Shown: in pieces, positions 1 to 5,785 of the stretch
How positions within the stretch are numbered: the first letter of the stretch is position 1
How the letters are laid out: each line of letters begins with the position of its first letter
Origin: Pseudomonadota bacterium
GTDB taxonomy: Bacteria > Pseudomonadota > Alphaproteobacteria > Rhizobiales > Xanthobacteraceae
Assembly (NCBI GenBank): GCA_023433965.1
Contig: JAEYTQ010000043.1
Coordinates: 1 to 8,694 of the forward strand
Length of the DNA: 8,694 nt
Reading direction: 5' to 3'
Program-made: the position numbers and the translations under genes
Notes under the pieces: generated by a model
The model's input: the letters and a program-made list of their open reading frames with translations, nothing else
Database searches by the model: none
Told to the model about the DNA's origin: nothing

Positions 1-252
1 CAGGATCCCGTCGAGGGCCTGCAAGACGCACGCGAGGCGGTCAAAGGTATCGACGTGCTGATCGGCCCCGAAGGCGGCTTCGCCGAGGAAGAACGAGCCC
101 TATTGCTGCGGCATCCCAATATCCTGAAGCTGGCGCTGGGCCCGAGGATCATGCGGGCCGACACCGCCGCAGTGGCCGCCCTGGCGCTGGTACAGGCGGT
201 GCTGGGCGATTGGCGCGGTGGCAGGGGCAAAAGCGCGATCAGATCTGGATGA
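1..252 (+). CDS. rsmE: RsmE, 16S rRNA (uracil1498-N3)-methyltransferase, C-terminal part (5' end outside window)
   Basis: This is the last 83 codons of a gene that begins before the window. RsmE methylates N3 of U1498 in 16S rRNA using S-adenosylmethionine, in the cytoplasm on the 30S subunit. The fragment carries the two best-conserved C-terminal blocks of the family: [12 protein letters not shown] (about residues 20-31 of the fragment) and [16 protein letters not shown] (about 46-61). Together these form the SAM-binding knot of the SPOUT fold. After the usual family ending (LVQAVLGDW) there is a short tail, [12 protein letters not shown]. Its last codons lie in a dispersed palindromic repeat (231-321), so the stop codon is probably supplied by the repeat. 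The gene is convergent with the AraC-type regulator and the two coding regions overlap by 14 bases. The family call is secure from the motifs; the tail interpretation is inference. Confidence 0.93.
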   Translation, partial: QDPVEGLQDAREAVKGIDVLIGPEGGFAEEERALLLRHPNILKLALGPRIMRADTAAVAALALVQAVLGDWRGGRGKSAIRSG

Positions 253-321
253 ATCGTGATCGCGCTTCGGGTTGTACGCATGATCCTTCCGGAAAACCGC
301 TTCGCACATTTCCGGATGAGC
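231..321. repeat. Two-hairpin dispersed palindromic repeat (Rhizobiales intergenic-repeat type)
   Basis: Two adjacent inverted repeats are visible. The first has perfect 11-bp arms, AAGCGCGATCA at 231-241 and TGATCGCGCTT at 257-267, around a 15-nt loop. The second has perfect 8-bp arms, TCCGGAAA at 288-295 and TTTCCGGA at 309-316, inside a degenerate outer pair beginning GCATGATCC at 278. The arrangement matches from memory a composite repeat scattered through Bradyrhizobium-like genomes between genes. It contains the stop codons of both rsmE (plus) and the araC-type gene (minus) and may serve as a weak two-way transcription end, although there is no clear T run. The hairpins are seen directly; the repeat-family assignment is recall and needs a genome search. 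Confidence 0.65.
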
Positions 322-1327
322 TCGTTTCCCGCGCCGCGCGGTGCAATGTCTCGGACGGCAGTTCCCCGAAGACCGCCCTGTAACTTGCTGCGAACTCGCT
401 CAGATGCCAGAAGCCGTGTGCGATCGCGCAAGCCTTCACACTGCGCTGCGCCGGTCCGCTGCGTAGCTGCTTGCGCACCGACCAGAGGCGCAGGATTCGG
501 CTGTAGCGGTGCGGGCTGATGCCGCAAATGGCCTGTGTCGCGCTCTGTAGCGTGCGAACGGACACGCCCAACTGCTTGGCCAGTTCCGTCGTCTTGTGCC
601 AGACGCTCAAATCTTGCCGGATCAGCCTTTCCATGTCCGCGACGATCCGCCGATAGCGGTCCGTGGCAGACGACACAGGGCCGCCACTCTCTCCGGTACG
701 TAGTGCAGCTTCCATCGTGCTGAGCAGGGACTGCTCGACGGCGGTCAGCGACGTCGGCTGGTTCAGGAAATCCGGGTCATGGGCCGCGATTTCCAGCGTG
801 ACGAAGACCAGATGGCGCAGCGAGGCAAGAACGTCGGACGGCGGGTTCACCAGACGATAGCCGTCACTCATTTGCACCCACGGCTCGCGCTGCGGCGGAA
901 CGAAATAGACGACAGCCATCAGCCGGCCCTCGGGCTCAGACACCACGCAATCAGAGGCGCCCTTCAGTATGACGATGGAGCGGCCCATCGATTGCCCGTT
1001 GATGCGGGCCGAGGTCACGTGATCCATCGGCACCACGACGGCGGCGGCATCGGTCAATTGATAGCCGCGAACGATCCTCGGGAAGGTCTTCACCAGAGAG
1101 AGGGTCAGGGTCGGCAGGTTCAGCCGAGCCCGCATGATTGCCGTCACCCCGACCGACAACGGCATGCTGGAAGCGCCGGCATATCTCTCGGTCTCGCCGA
1201 AATGGTCGATGTCATATGCCCTGAGCTCGAGGGCGGACGACGGCTTGAGCTTCTGGAAGGACATCAAGCAGTCGGTCGACAGCTCGCGCGCTCCGTCGCG
1301 GGCAGTATCGAGATGGCCTTGATACAT
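239..1327 (-). CDS. AraC-family transcriptional regulator
   Basis: This is a 362-residue cytoplasmic DNA-binding regulator. The start is taken at the ATG at 1327 because the open frame further upstream runs into the preceding gene and an AAGG-containing stretch lies ahead of this ATG. Residues about 20-145 look like the ligand-sensing N-terminal domain of AraC_binding_2-type proteins. Residues about 245-330 carry the two AraC helix-turn-helix units: [17 protein letters not shown] (about 249-265) and the signature [20 protein letters not shown] (301-320) followed by GELPSETL. The effector and target genes cannot be read from the sequence. The last 26 residues (337-362), after the normal domain end, are encoded by the dispersed repeat and are unlikely to be conserved. 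It follows the small winged-helix gene by 10 nt, so the two are probably one transcript. Lower GC than hisZ-hisG suggests acquired DNA. The family call is strong; the role is unknown. Confidence 0.87.
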   Translation of the reverse strand: MYQGHLDTARDGARELSTDCLMSFQKLKPSSALELRAYDIDHFGETERYAGASSMPLSVGVTAIMRARLNLPTLTLSLVKTFPRIVRGYQLTDAAAVVVPMDHVTSARINGQSMGRSIVILKGASDCVVSEPEGRLMAVVYFVPPQREPWVQMSDGYRLVNPPSDVLASLRHLVFVTLEIAAHDPDFLNQPTSLTAVEQSLLSTMEAALRTGESGGPVSSATDRYRRIVADMERLIRQDLSVWHKTTELAKQLGVSVRTLQSATQAICGISPHRYSRILRLWSVRKQLRSGPAQRSVKACAIAHGFWHLSEFAASYRAVFGELPSETLHRAARETSSSGNVRSGFPEGSCVQPEARSRFIQI

Positions 1328-1337
1328 ATCGTGTCGC

Positions 1338-1844
1338 TTACCTTGCCTTCTTTGCGGACGTCGCGCTCCTGGAGGTGCGAAGATCATCCGGCCCGCTGAT
1401 GCCGGCACGCCTGAGATCGCGAAGCAGCTTCGTGAGCAACAGCATGTTCGTCTTCTGCAGTTCGTGGTTGTTTCCAAACCTGAATGCGTTCTGCTCGGTC
1501 ACGATGAGTCCGGCCTTCGTCTCGGCGAGAATCTTCCGCCTTTTCAGTCCCGTCACGCGGCGGCGGACCGTCTCCAGTGGCAGGCTGAGGAAGCGGGAGA
1601 GTGCAGCACGAGAGACCCCCTGCTTGATCACATCCGGCTCGACGGCATGAATGCTGGAGAACTTCTCGTCCAACGCCGGATCGTTCATCACGTGGATGAC
1701 ATTGGCGTTCAGAACCGCATGAATGATCAGAAGGTCCAGCGGATCGAATTCGTCGTAGTGCCGGAATAACTCGCTCATCGAGAACAGCATATAAGCCAGC
1801 GTGTGCCGCGAGACGGTCCGGATAATATCTGAAGCATTGCGCAT
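1338..1844 (-). CDS. Small winged helix-turn-helix regulator-like protein
   Basis: This is a 168-residue protein. Residues about 76-117 look like a winged helix-turn-helix: VSRAALSRFLSLPLETVRRR forms helix-turn-helix, followed by VTGLKRRKILAE and a short strand turn (TKAGLIVTE), as in MarR/Crp-type wings. The N-terminal 70 residues are predicted helical (SMSELFRHYDEFDPLDLLII) and could dimerise or sense. The C-terminus is basic (SRSATSAKKAR). I do not recognise a named family. The ATG at 1844 has no clear Shine-Dalgarno sequence; in-frame ATGs at 1790 and 1778 are alternatives, also without one. It sits first in a two-gene minus-strand unit with the AraC-type regulator, 10 nt apart. A 14-bp inverted repeat at 1855-1868 is just ahead of the start and could be an autoregulatory site. 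Base composition near the start is only about 50 percent GC. It is real as a gene with good likelihood; its function is inferred only from the fold. Confidence 0.72.
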   Translation of the reverse strand: MRNASDIIRTVSRHTLAYMLFSMSELFRHYDEFDPLDLLIIHAVLNANVIHVMNDPALDEKFSSIHAVEPDVIKQGVSRAALSRFLSLPLETVRRRVTGLKRRKILAETKAGLIVTEQNAFRFGNNHELQKTNMLLLTKLLRDLRRAGISGPDDLRTSRSATSAKKAR

Positions 1845-1854
1845 GAATCGAAAC

Positions 1855-1868
1855 CAACATTCATGTTG
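1855..1868. promoter_or_regulatory. 14-bp inverted repeat ahead of the winged-helix regulator (possible operator)
   Basis: CAACAT at 1855-1860 and ATGTTG at 1863-1868 are perfect arms around TC. The site ends 10 bases upstream of the minus-strand ATG at 1844, where a regulator could block initiation, and it also occupies the place of the missing ribosome binding site. The symmetry is seen directly; regulation is inferred from position. Confidence 0.4.
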
Positions 1869-1899
1869 TAGACGATGGCCACGGCGATCGGATCATCGG

Positions 1900-1920
1900 C
1901 CATACCCAAAATGAGTATGG
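1900..1920. promoter_or_regulatory. Imperfect inverted repeat upstream of the regulator pair (possible operator)
   Basis: CCATAC (1900-1905) and GTATGG (1915-1920) are perfect 6-bp arms; extended to 8 bp (CCATACCC against GAGTATGG) they match at 7 of 8 positions around an AAAAT centre. The site lies 56-76 bases upstream of the regulator start, a usual distance for an operator overlapping a promoter. No clear promoter hexamers were found next to it. Confidence 0.35.
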
Positions 1921-2051
1921 GGCGACTTGCCAGCCGTCCTCAATTTCTCATTGTGACGCTCGGCCTTCGGCAGCCATGAGCCCTCGTTCGCCGACGGCTT
2001 GCGCGCAATGAGCGCTTCCAAGATGCGGGCGACCTCAACGCGACGATCGCG

Positions 2052-2303
2052 ATGGAAGACACGATTGTGAATGACGATGCTGTGCCGAGCGCGAGGCATT
2101 GCGAGGAGCTGCGGCTCATCAGGGCATTTCTCCGCCTCACGGATTCCGGAAGAAGGCAGAGGGTGCTCGAACTGGCAGAGCAACTGGCGCAGGAAGCGAG
2201 GTCCACCGCGACGGGCCCGTGCTCGCCGCGACCGTCACACCATTGGTCGTCCCGGCCAGCGGCATCCCTCCCCCGACCGAATGAACCGTCGACGGCCGGC
2301 TAA
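2052..2303 (+). CDS. Possible small orphan ORF, or remnant of a larger regulator
   Basis: This is an 83-codon frame from ATG 2052. Its middle part, EELRLIRAFLRLTDSG followed by RRQRVLELAEQLAQEA (about residues 19-50), is a clean amphipathic helical pair. From memory it resembles the C-terminal segment found after the helix-turn-helix of XRE-type regulators, and in small orphan proteins, of Bradyrhizobium-like genomes. The frame stays open upstream only to a stop at 1977-1979, and no helix-turn-helix is present, so if related it lacks the DNA-binding half. There is no visible Shine-Dalgarno sequence before the ATG. The last 30 residues (Ser/Pro/Arg-rich) look non-coding. It may be a real small protein, a decayed gene end, or chance. 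Confidence 0.35.
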   Translation: MEDTIVNDDAVPSARHCEELRLIRAFLRLTDSGRRQRVLELAEQLAQEARSTATGPCSPRPSHHWSSRPAASLPRPNEPSTAG

Positions 2304-2306
2304 CTC

Positions 2307-2333
2307 CTGACAGAGGTATTAAGATACTATAAT
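2307..2333 (+). promoter_or_regulatory. Possible sigma70-type promoter for hisZ-hisG
   Basis: A perfect TATAAT lies at 2328-2333 and CTGACA (5 of 6 to TTGACA) at 2307-2312, with a spacer of only 15 bases, shorter than ideal. It is on the coding strand of hisZ and would give a leader of roughly 160 nt. AT-rich DNA is rare in this window, which makes the hexamer stand out, but housekeeping promoters in these bacteria are often poorly matched, so this is tentative. Confidence 0.35.
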
Positions 2334-2418
2334 CTGAAGTCCGAGAACGACCTGTTTCCGAAGCTGTCGGCAAGGCGGTCTCGCTCGAGGCTCGTTAAGC
2401 GATTGATCCTTTGGAGGT

Positions 2419-2432
2419 CGAAACCGGTTTCG
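2419..2432. promoter_or_regulatory. Perfect 14-bp palindrome in the hisZ leader
   Basis: CGAAACCGGTTTCG reads the same on both strands. It lies about 70 bases ahead of the hisZ start and directly after a perfect GGAGG (2413-2417) that has no start codon at a usable distance; the nearest ATG is 19 bases on. It could be an operator or a short RNA hairpin. No regulator is indicated by the sequence. Confidence 0.35.
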
Positions 2433-2503
2433 GGCCATGCTAAGGGCTGCGCCAATTCGCTCCCTGCCCTGCCCCGGTTCCGCCGGGACGATGGACCCCT
2501 GTG

Positions 2504-3655
2504 ATGACCGCGACTGCCACCTCAAACGCTGCCGGCTCCGCCGCCTGGGCGGATACGCTGCTCTTGTCGTTCGCGCAGGCCGGCTATGTCAGGGCCGAGC
2601 CCGCCATCCTGCAACCGGCCGAGCCGTTCCTGGACCTCTCCGGCGAGGACATCCGCAAAAGCCTCTATCTGACGACGGACCTCTCCGGCGAGGAGCTCTG
2701 CCTGCGTCCGGACCTGACGATTCCGGTGGCGCGCGATTATCTGGCTTCCAGCCGCGCCGGCCAGCCGGCCGGGTTCAGCTATCTCGGCCCGGTGTTTCGT
2801 TACCGCAGCGGCCGCGCCAGCGAATTCCTGCAAGCCGGGATCGAATCATTCGGCCGCCAGGACCGCGCCGCGGCCGACGCCGAGATGCTGGCGCTGGCGC
2901 TGGAGGCGACCGCCGCCTTCGGCGTCCGCGATATCGAGATCCGCACCGGCGACGTGGCGCTGTTCAACTCCCTGCTCGATGCCCTCGACCTCTACCCGGT
3001 GTGGCGCCGCCGCCTGGTCAAGGATTTCAACCGCAAGATCAGCCTGGAGCAGGATCTGGAGCGGCTGGCGGCTGCGACGACCGCGACCCGCAGCGAATAT
3101 GAGGGCGTGCTCGCCGCGCTGGCCGGCTCGGACCGCAAAGCGGCGCTGGCCTTCGTCACCGACCTGATGTCGATCGCTGGCACCATCAATGTCGGCGGCC
3201 GCACCACCGCCGAGATCGCCGATCGCTTCCTGGAACAATCGACGCTGAAGGGCGGCGCGCTGCCTCGCGAGGCCATTATCGTGCTCAGGCGCTTCCTATC
3301 GATATCGGGCAATCCCGACGATGCCATCGCCGAGCTGCGCACGCTCACCACCGACGCCGGGCTCGACCTGGCCGCGGCCATCGACCAGTTCGAGAGCCGG
3401 GTCGGCTTCATGGCCGCGCGCGGCATCGACGTGAAGCAGACGCGCTTCTCGACCGCCTTCGGGCGCGGGCTCGATTATTACACCGGCTTCGAATTCGAGC
3501 TGCATCACAGGGACAACGGCACCGAGCCGCTGGTCGCCGGCGGACGCTATGATCGGCTGATGACCCAGCTCGGATCGGTCGAGCCCATTCCTGCGGTCGG
3601 CTTCTCGGTCTGGGTGGACGCGCTGAACCGGATCGGCCGCAAGGTGGGAGCTTAA
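2504..3655 (+). CDS. hisZ: HisZ, ATP phosphoribosyltransferase regulatory subunit
   Basis: This 383-residue protein is a catalytically dead relative of histidyl-tRNA synthetase. It joins HisG to form the ATP phosphoribosyltransferase that starts histidine synthesis, and it mediates histidine feedback. Class II synthetase features are clear: the motif-2 region YLGPVFRYRSGRASEFLQAG (about residues 92-111), the histidine-binding-type block FGRGLDYYTGFEFEL (about 319-333) and VAGGRYDRL (about 344-352). The HisRS anticodon-binding domain is absent, as expected for HisZ. Length fits alphaproteobacterial HisZ. The frame allows GTG at 2501 or ATG at 2504; the ATG is chosen, and neither has a strong ribosome binding site. 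The stop is followed after 3 nt by the hisG ATG, so the two are co-transcribed and probably translationally coupled. Very confident. Confidence 0.95.
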   Translation: MTATATSNAAGSAAWADTLLLSFAQAGYVRAEPAILQPAEPFLDLSGEDIRKSLYLTTDLSGEELCLRPDLTIPVARDYLASSRAGQPAGFSYLGPVFRYRSGRASEFLQAGIESFGRQDRAAADAEMLALALEATAAFGVRDIEIRTGDVALFNSLLDALDLYPVWRRRLVKDFNRKISLEQDLERLAAATTATRSEYEGVLAALAGSDRKAALAFVTDLMSIAGTINVGGRTTAEIADRFLEQSTLKGGALPREAIIVLRRFLSISGNPDDAIAELRTLTTDAGLDLAAAIDQFESRVGFMAARGIDVKQTRFSTAFGRGLDYYTGFEFELHHRDNGTEPLVAGGRYDRLMTQLGSVEPIPAVGFSVWVDALNRIGRKVGA

Positions 3656-3658
3656 GTC

Positions 3659-4636
3659 ATGAGCGCGCCGTTCGTTCTGGCCGTTCCTTCCAAGGGCCGC
3701 CTGCAGGAGAATACCGAGGCCTTCTTCGCTCGTGCCGGCCTCAAGCTGTCGAAGGCCGGCGGCGCCCGCGACTATCGCGGAATCATCGCGGGCCTCGACA
3801 ATGTCGAGGTTGCCTATCTCTCGGCGAGCGAGATCGCCGCGCAGCTGTCGCGCGGCTTCGCGCATCTCGGCGTCACCGGCGAAGATCTGGTGCGCGAGAA
3901 CATCGCCGACGCCGACAAGCGCGTGTCGCTGATCGACGGGCTCGGCTTCGGCTATGCCGACGTCGTGGTCGCGGTGCCGCAGGCCTGGATCGACGTCCGC
4001 ACCATGGCCGATCTCGACGACGTCACCACCGGCTTCCGTGAGCAGCATCACATGCGGATGCGGGTCGCGACCAAGTTCGTCAACCTCACCCGCGGATTCT
4101 TCCAGGCGCACGGCATCACCGATTACCGCATCGTCGAAAGCGCGGGCGCGACCGAGGGCGCGCCGGCCGCCGGCAGCGCCGAGCTGATCGTCGATATCAC
4201 CACGACGGGCGCAACGCTCGCCGCCAACGGCCTGCGGGTGCTCGAGGACGGCGTGATCCTGCGCAGCCAGGCCAACCTCGTGGCCTCCAAGGAGGCCGAC
4301 TGGTCGCCGCAGGCGCGCGAGACGGCGCGCGTCATTCTCGATCACATCGCCGCCCGCGCGCGCGCCAACAAATACCGCGAGGTGCGAACCCGCTTCCGGC
4401 AATGCGACGCCGTCCTGCTCGGCGAAGCGCACAGCCGGTTCGGCGTCGAAGCTCCGTTCGGCGGGCCGACCTCGTCAGGCATGCTGACGCTGCACTGCCC
4501 GCCGGGCCAGCTTTATGCGCTGGCGAGCTTCCTGCGCGAGCATGGCGCCGAGACCGTCTCGGTGGTCTCGCTCGATTACGTGTTCGACCGGGAAAACCCG
4601 CTGTTCGCCAAGCTCGAGGCGTTCCTGCGGCGGTGA
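3659..4636 (+). CDS. hisG: HisG, ATP phosphoribosyltransferase catalytic subunit
   Basis: This 325-residue enzyme joins ATP and PRPP to give N1-(5-phosphoribosyl)-ATP, the first committed step of histidine biosynthesis. [20 protein letters not shown] (7-26) is the N-terminal family block, [11 protein letters not shown] (70-80) the second, and [18 protein letters not shown] (175-192) the PRPP-binding loop. AAGGTGGGAG ends 8 bases before the ATG and is a good ribosome binding site. Classical short HisG, the form that needs HisZ, is about 210-230 residues. This one carries roughly 90 more. The tail [20 protein letters not shown] (272-291) followed by [18 protein letters not shown] looks like a strand-helix-strand, ACT-like module. 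From memory, Bradyrhizobium-type HisG is about this long. Function is certain; the role of the tail is not. Confidence 0.96.
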   Translation: MSAPFVLAVPSKGRLQENTEAFFARAGLKLSKAGGARDYRGIIAGLDNVEVAYLSASEIAAQLSRGFAHLGVTGEDLVRENIADADKRVSLIDGLGFGYADVVVAVPQAWIDVRTMADLDDVTTGFREQHHMRMRVATKFVNLTRGFFQAHGITDYRIVESAGATEGAPAAGSAELIVDITTTGATLAANGLRVLEDGVILRSQANLVASKEADWSPQARETARVILDHIAARARANKYREVRTRFRQCDAVLLGEAHSRFGVEAPFGGPTSSGMLTLHCPPGQLYALASFLREHGAETVSVVSLDYVFDRENPLFAKLEAFLRR

Positions 4637-4656
4637 GTCCCAAAGTTCTATTGAGC

Positions 4657-4691
4657 AGCTCCGTTCAGCTTTGCGACAGCAAACGGCAGCT
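4657..4691 (+). terminator. Hairpin between hisG and the glycosyltransferase (possible attenuator or weak terminator)
   Basis: AGCTCCGTT at 4657-4665 pairs with AACGG (4682-4686) plus AGCT (4688-4691), a 9-bp stem with one bulged C at 4687. Inside it TGC (4672-4674) can pair with GCA (4679-4681) around GACA. No T run follows, so it is not a classical intrinsic terminator. It may separate the his operon from the next pair, partly terminate, or stabilise the hisG mRNA end. Confidence 0.35.
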
Positions 4692-4738
4692 ACCATATGC
4701 TGTTGAGATGACTTCGAACGCCACTGGAACCTCGATCG

Positions 4739-5785
4739 ATGACGCTGGGCTCTGACGTATCCGGCATGACGACCACCGCGGCCAACGCCGCCGCGAAGGG
4801 ACTGTCGATCGTCGTGCCTGTCTACAACGAGGCAGCCGGCCTTGCTGCTCTGCACCAGCGCATCTGCGATCTCGCCAAGACCATGCGGGAGCGCTACCGG
4901 CTGGCTTGCGAGGTCGTCTATGTCGACGACGGCAGCAAGGATGCGACGCTGTCGATCGCGCGCTCGTTGCCGGCCGACGCGATCGACGTCCAGGTGGTGT
5001 CGCTGTCGCGCAATTTCGGCAAGGAGGCGGCGCTGATGGCCGGCCTCGACCACGCCCGGCTCGGCGCCGTCATGTTCATGGACGGCGACGGCCAACATCC
5101 GCCGGCCCTGATCGAACAGCTGGTGCGGCACTGGATCGACGACGGCTACGACGTCGTCTATACCGCCAAGGCGCATCGCGACAACGAGTCGTTCCTGCGC
5201 CGGGTCGCGGTGCACGGCTTCTACGCGCTGATCAATTGGGGCGCACGCCAGAAGATTCCCGAGGACGCCGGCGACTTCCGCCTGCTCTCGCCGCGCGCGG
5301 TCGCCGCGCTGCGGCAGCTGCCGGAACGCAACCGCTTCTTCAAGGGCCTCGCCAGCTGGATCGGCTTCCGCCAGATCCGTGTCGACTACGAACCCGCGGC
5401 GCGCTCCCATGGTGTCACCACCTTCAACGCCGCGAGCCTGCTCGGCCTGTCGATCGAAGGCCTGACCTCGTTCTCGGTGGCACCCTTGCGCTTCGCCAGC
5501 CTGTTCGGCGTCATTCTCGCAGGAGGCGCCTTCCTGTTCGGCCTGTCGATTCTGTGGGAGGTGCTCACGACCGGCAAGCAGGTGCCCGGCTATCCCTCGC
5601 TCGTGATCGGGTTGATGACGATCGGCGGCGTGCAGCTCATCATGATCGGCATCGTCGGCGAATATATCGGCAAGATCCTCTCCGAGCTGAAGGCGCGGCC
5701 GATCTACTTCGTCGCCGAGCACAGCGAGAGGCATTTCGAGGCCGGGAAGGCCAACGACGACGCCAAGAGGACGGCGGCGGAATGA
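4739..5785 (+). CDS. Family 2 glycosyltransferase, polyprenyl-phosphate sugar synthase type (ArnC/GtrB/DPM1-like)
   Basis: This is a 348-residue inner-membrane enzyme expected to move a sugar from a nucleotide donor to a polyisoprenyl phosphate, making a lipid-linked sugar for envelope glycans. The cytoplasmic GT-A domain starts with LSIVVPVYNEAAGL (22-35), has VDDGS (62-66) for nucleotide binding and the metal-binding type motif MDGDGQ (114-119). DAGDFRLLSPRAVAAL (176-191) and RSHGVTTFN (222-230) are typical of the GtrB/ArnC/DPM1 group. Two membrane helices follow at about 249-275 and 286-312, as in GtrB. The ATG at 4739 is used; an in-frame ATG at 4766 would remove nine poorly conserved residues and neither has a strong ribosome binding site. 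The stop overlaps the start of the deacetylase (ATGA). The sugar (GalA, mannose, amino sugar or other) cannot be told from sequence. Confidence 0.88.
   Translation: MTLGSDVSGMTTTAANAAAKGLSIVVPVYNEAAGLAALHQRICDLAKTMRERYRLACEVVYVDDGSKDATLSIARSLPADAIDVQVVSLSRNFGKEAALMAGLDHARLGAVMFMDGDGQHPPALIEQLVRHWIDDGYDVVYTAKAHRDNESFLRRVAVHGFYALINWGARQKIPEDAGDFRLLSPRAVAALRQLPERNRFFKGLASWIGFRQIRVDYEPAARSHGVTTFNAASLLGLSIEGLTSFSVAPLRFASLFGVILAGGAFLFGLSILWEVLTTGKQVPGYPSLVIGLMTIGGVQLIMIGIVGEYIGKILSELKARPIYFVAEHSERHFEAGKANDDAKRTAAE

Larger units (their letters stand above)
1845..2503. other. Intergenic accessory stretch between the regulator pair and hisZ
   Basis: These 659 bases hold no strong gene. They contain two inverted repeats near the regulator start (1855-1868 and 1900-1920), one weak small ORF on the plus strand (2052-2303), and then about 200 bases ahead of hisZ with a TATAAT hexamer and a palindrome. 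Open frames on the minus strand (1893-2183, 1940-2206, 2137-2373) have Arg/Ser-rich, low-complexity translations and look like noise. Composition and lack of coding signal suggest an eroded or acquired segment. I saw no tRNA, transposase remnant or terminal inverted repeats. Confidence 0.5.

Noticed and set aside
779..1399. 206-codon plus-strand open frame opposite the AraC-type gene
   Set aside because: His/Arg-rich shadow; the minus strand has the AraC helix-turn-helix signature.
1328..1477. Upstream extension of the AraC-type gene to a start at 1477
   Set aside because: It would overlap the small winged-helix gene by about 140 bases, and the extra residues are Cys/Arg/Pro-rich without family resemblance.
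1893..2373. Minus-strand small open frames in the gap before hisZ
   Set aside because: Low-complexity Ser/Arg/Pro translations, no ribosome binding sites, no recognisable fold.
3296..4432. 378-codon minus-strand open frame opposite hisZ-hisG
   Set aside because: Antisense shadow of two securely identified genes; the translation shows no recognisable domain.
4475..5734. 419-codon minus-strand open frame opposite the glycosyltransferase
   Set aside because: His/Asp/Arg-rich antisense shadow caused by codon bias in high-GC sequence.
4906..5781. Long plus-strand open frame that continues in frame into the deacetylase gene
   Set aside because: Arg/Ala-rich shadow of the glycosyltransferase gene in high-GC DNA. 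The deacetylase homology begins only at the ATG at 5782.
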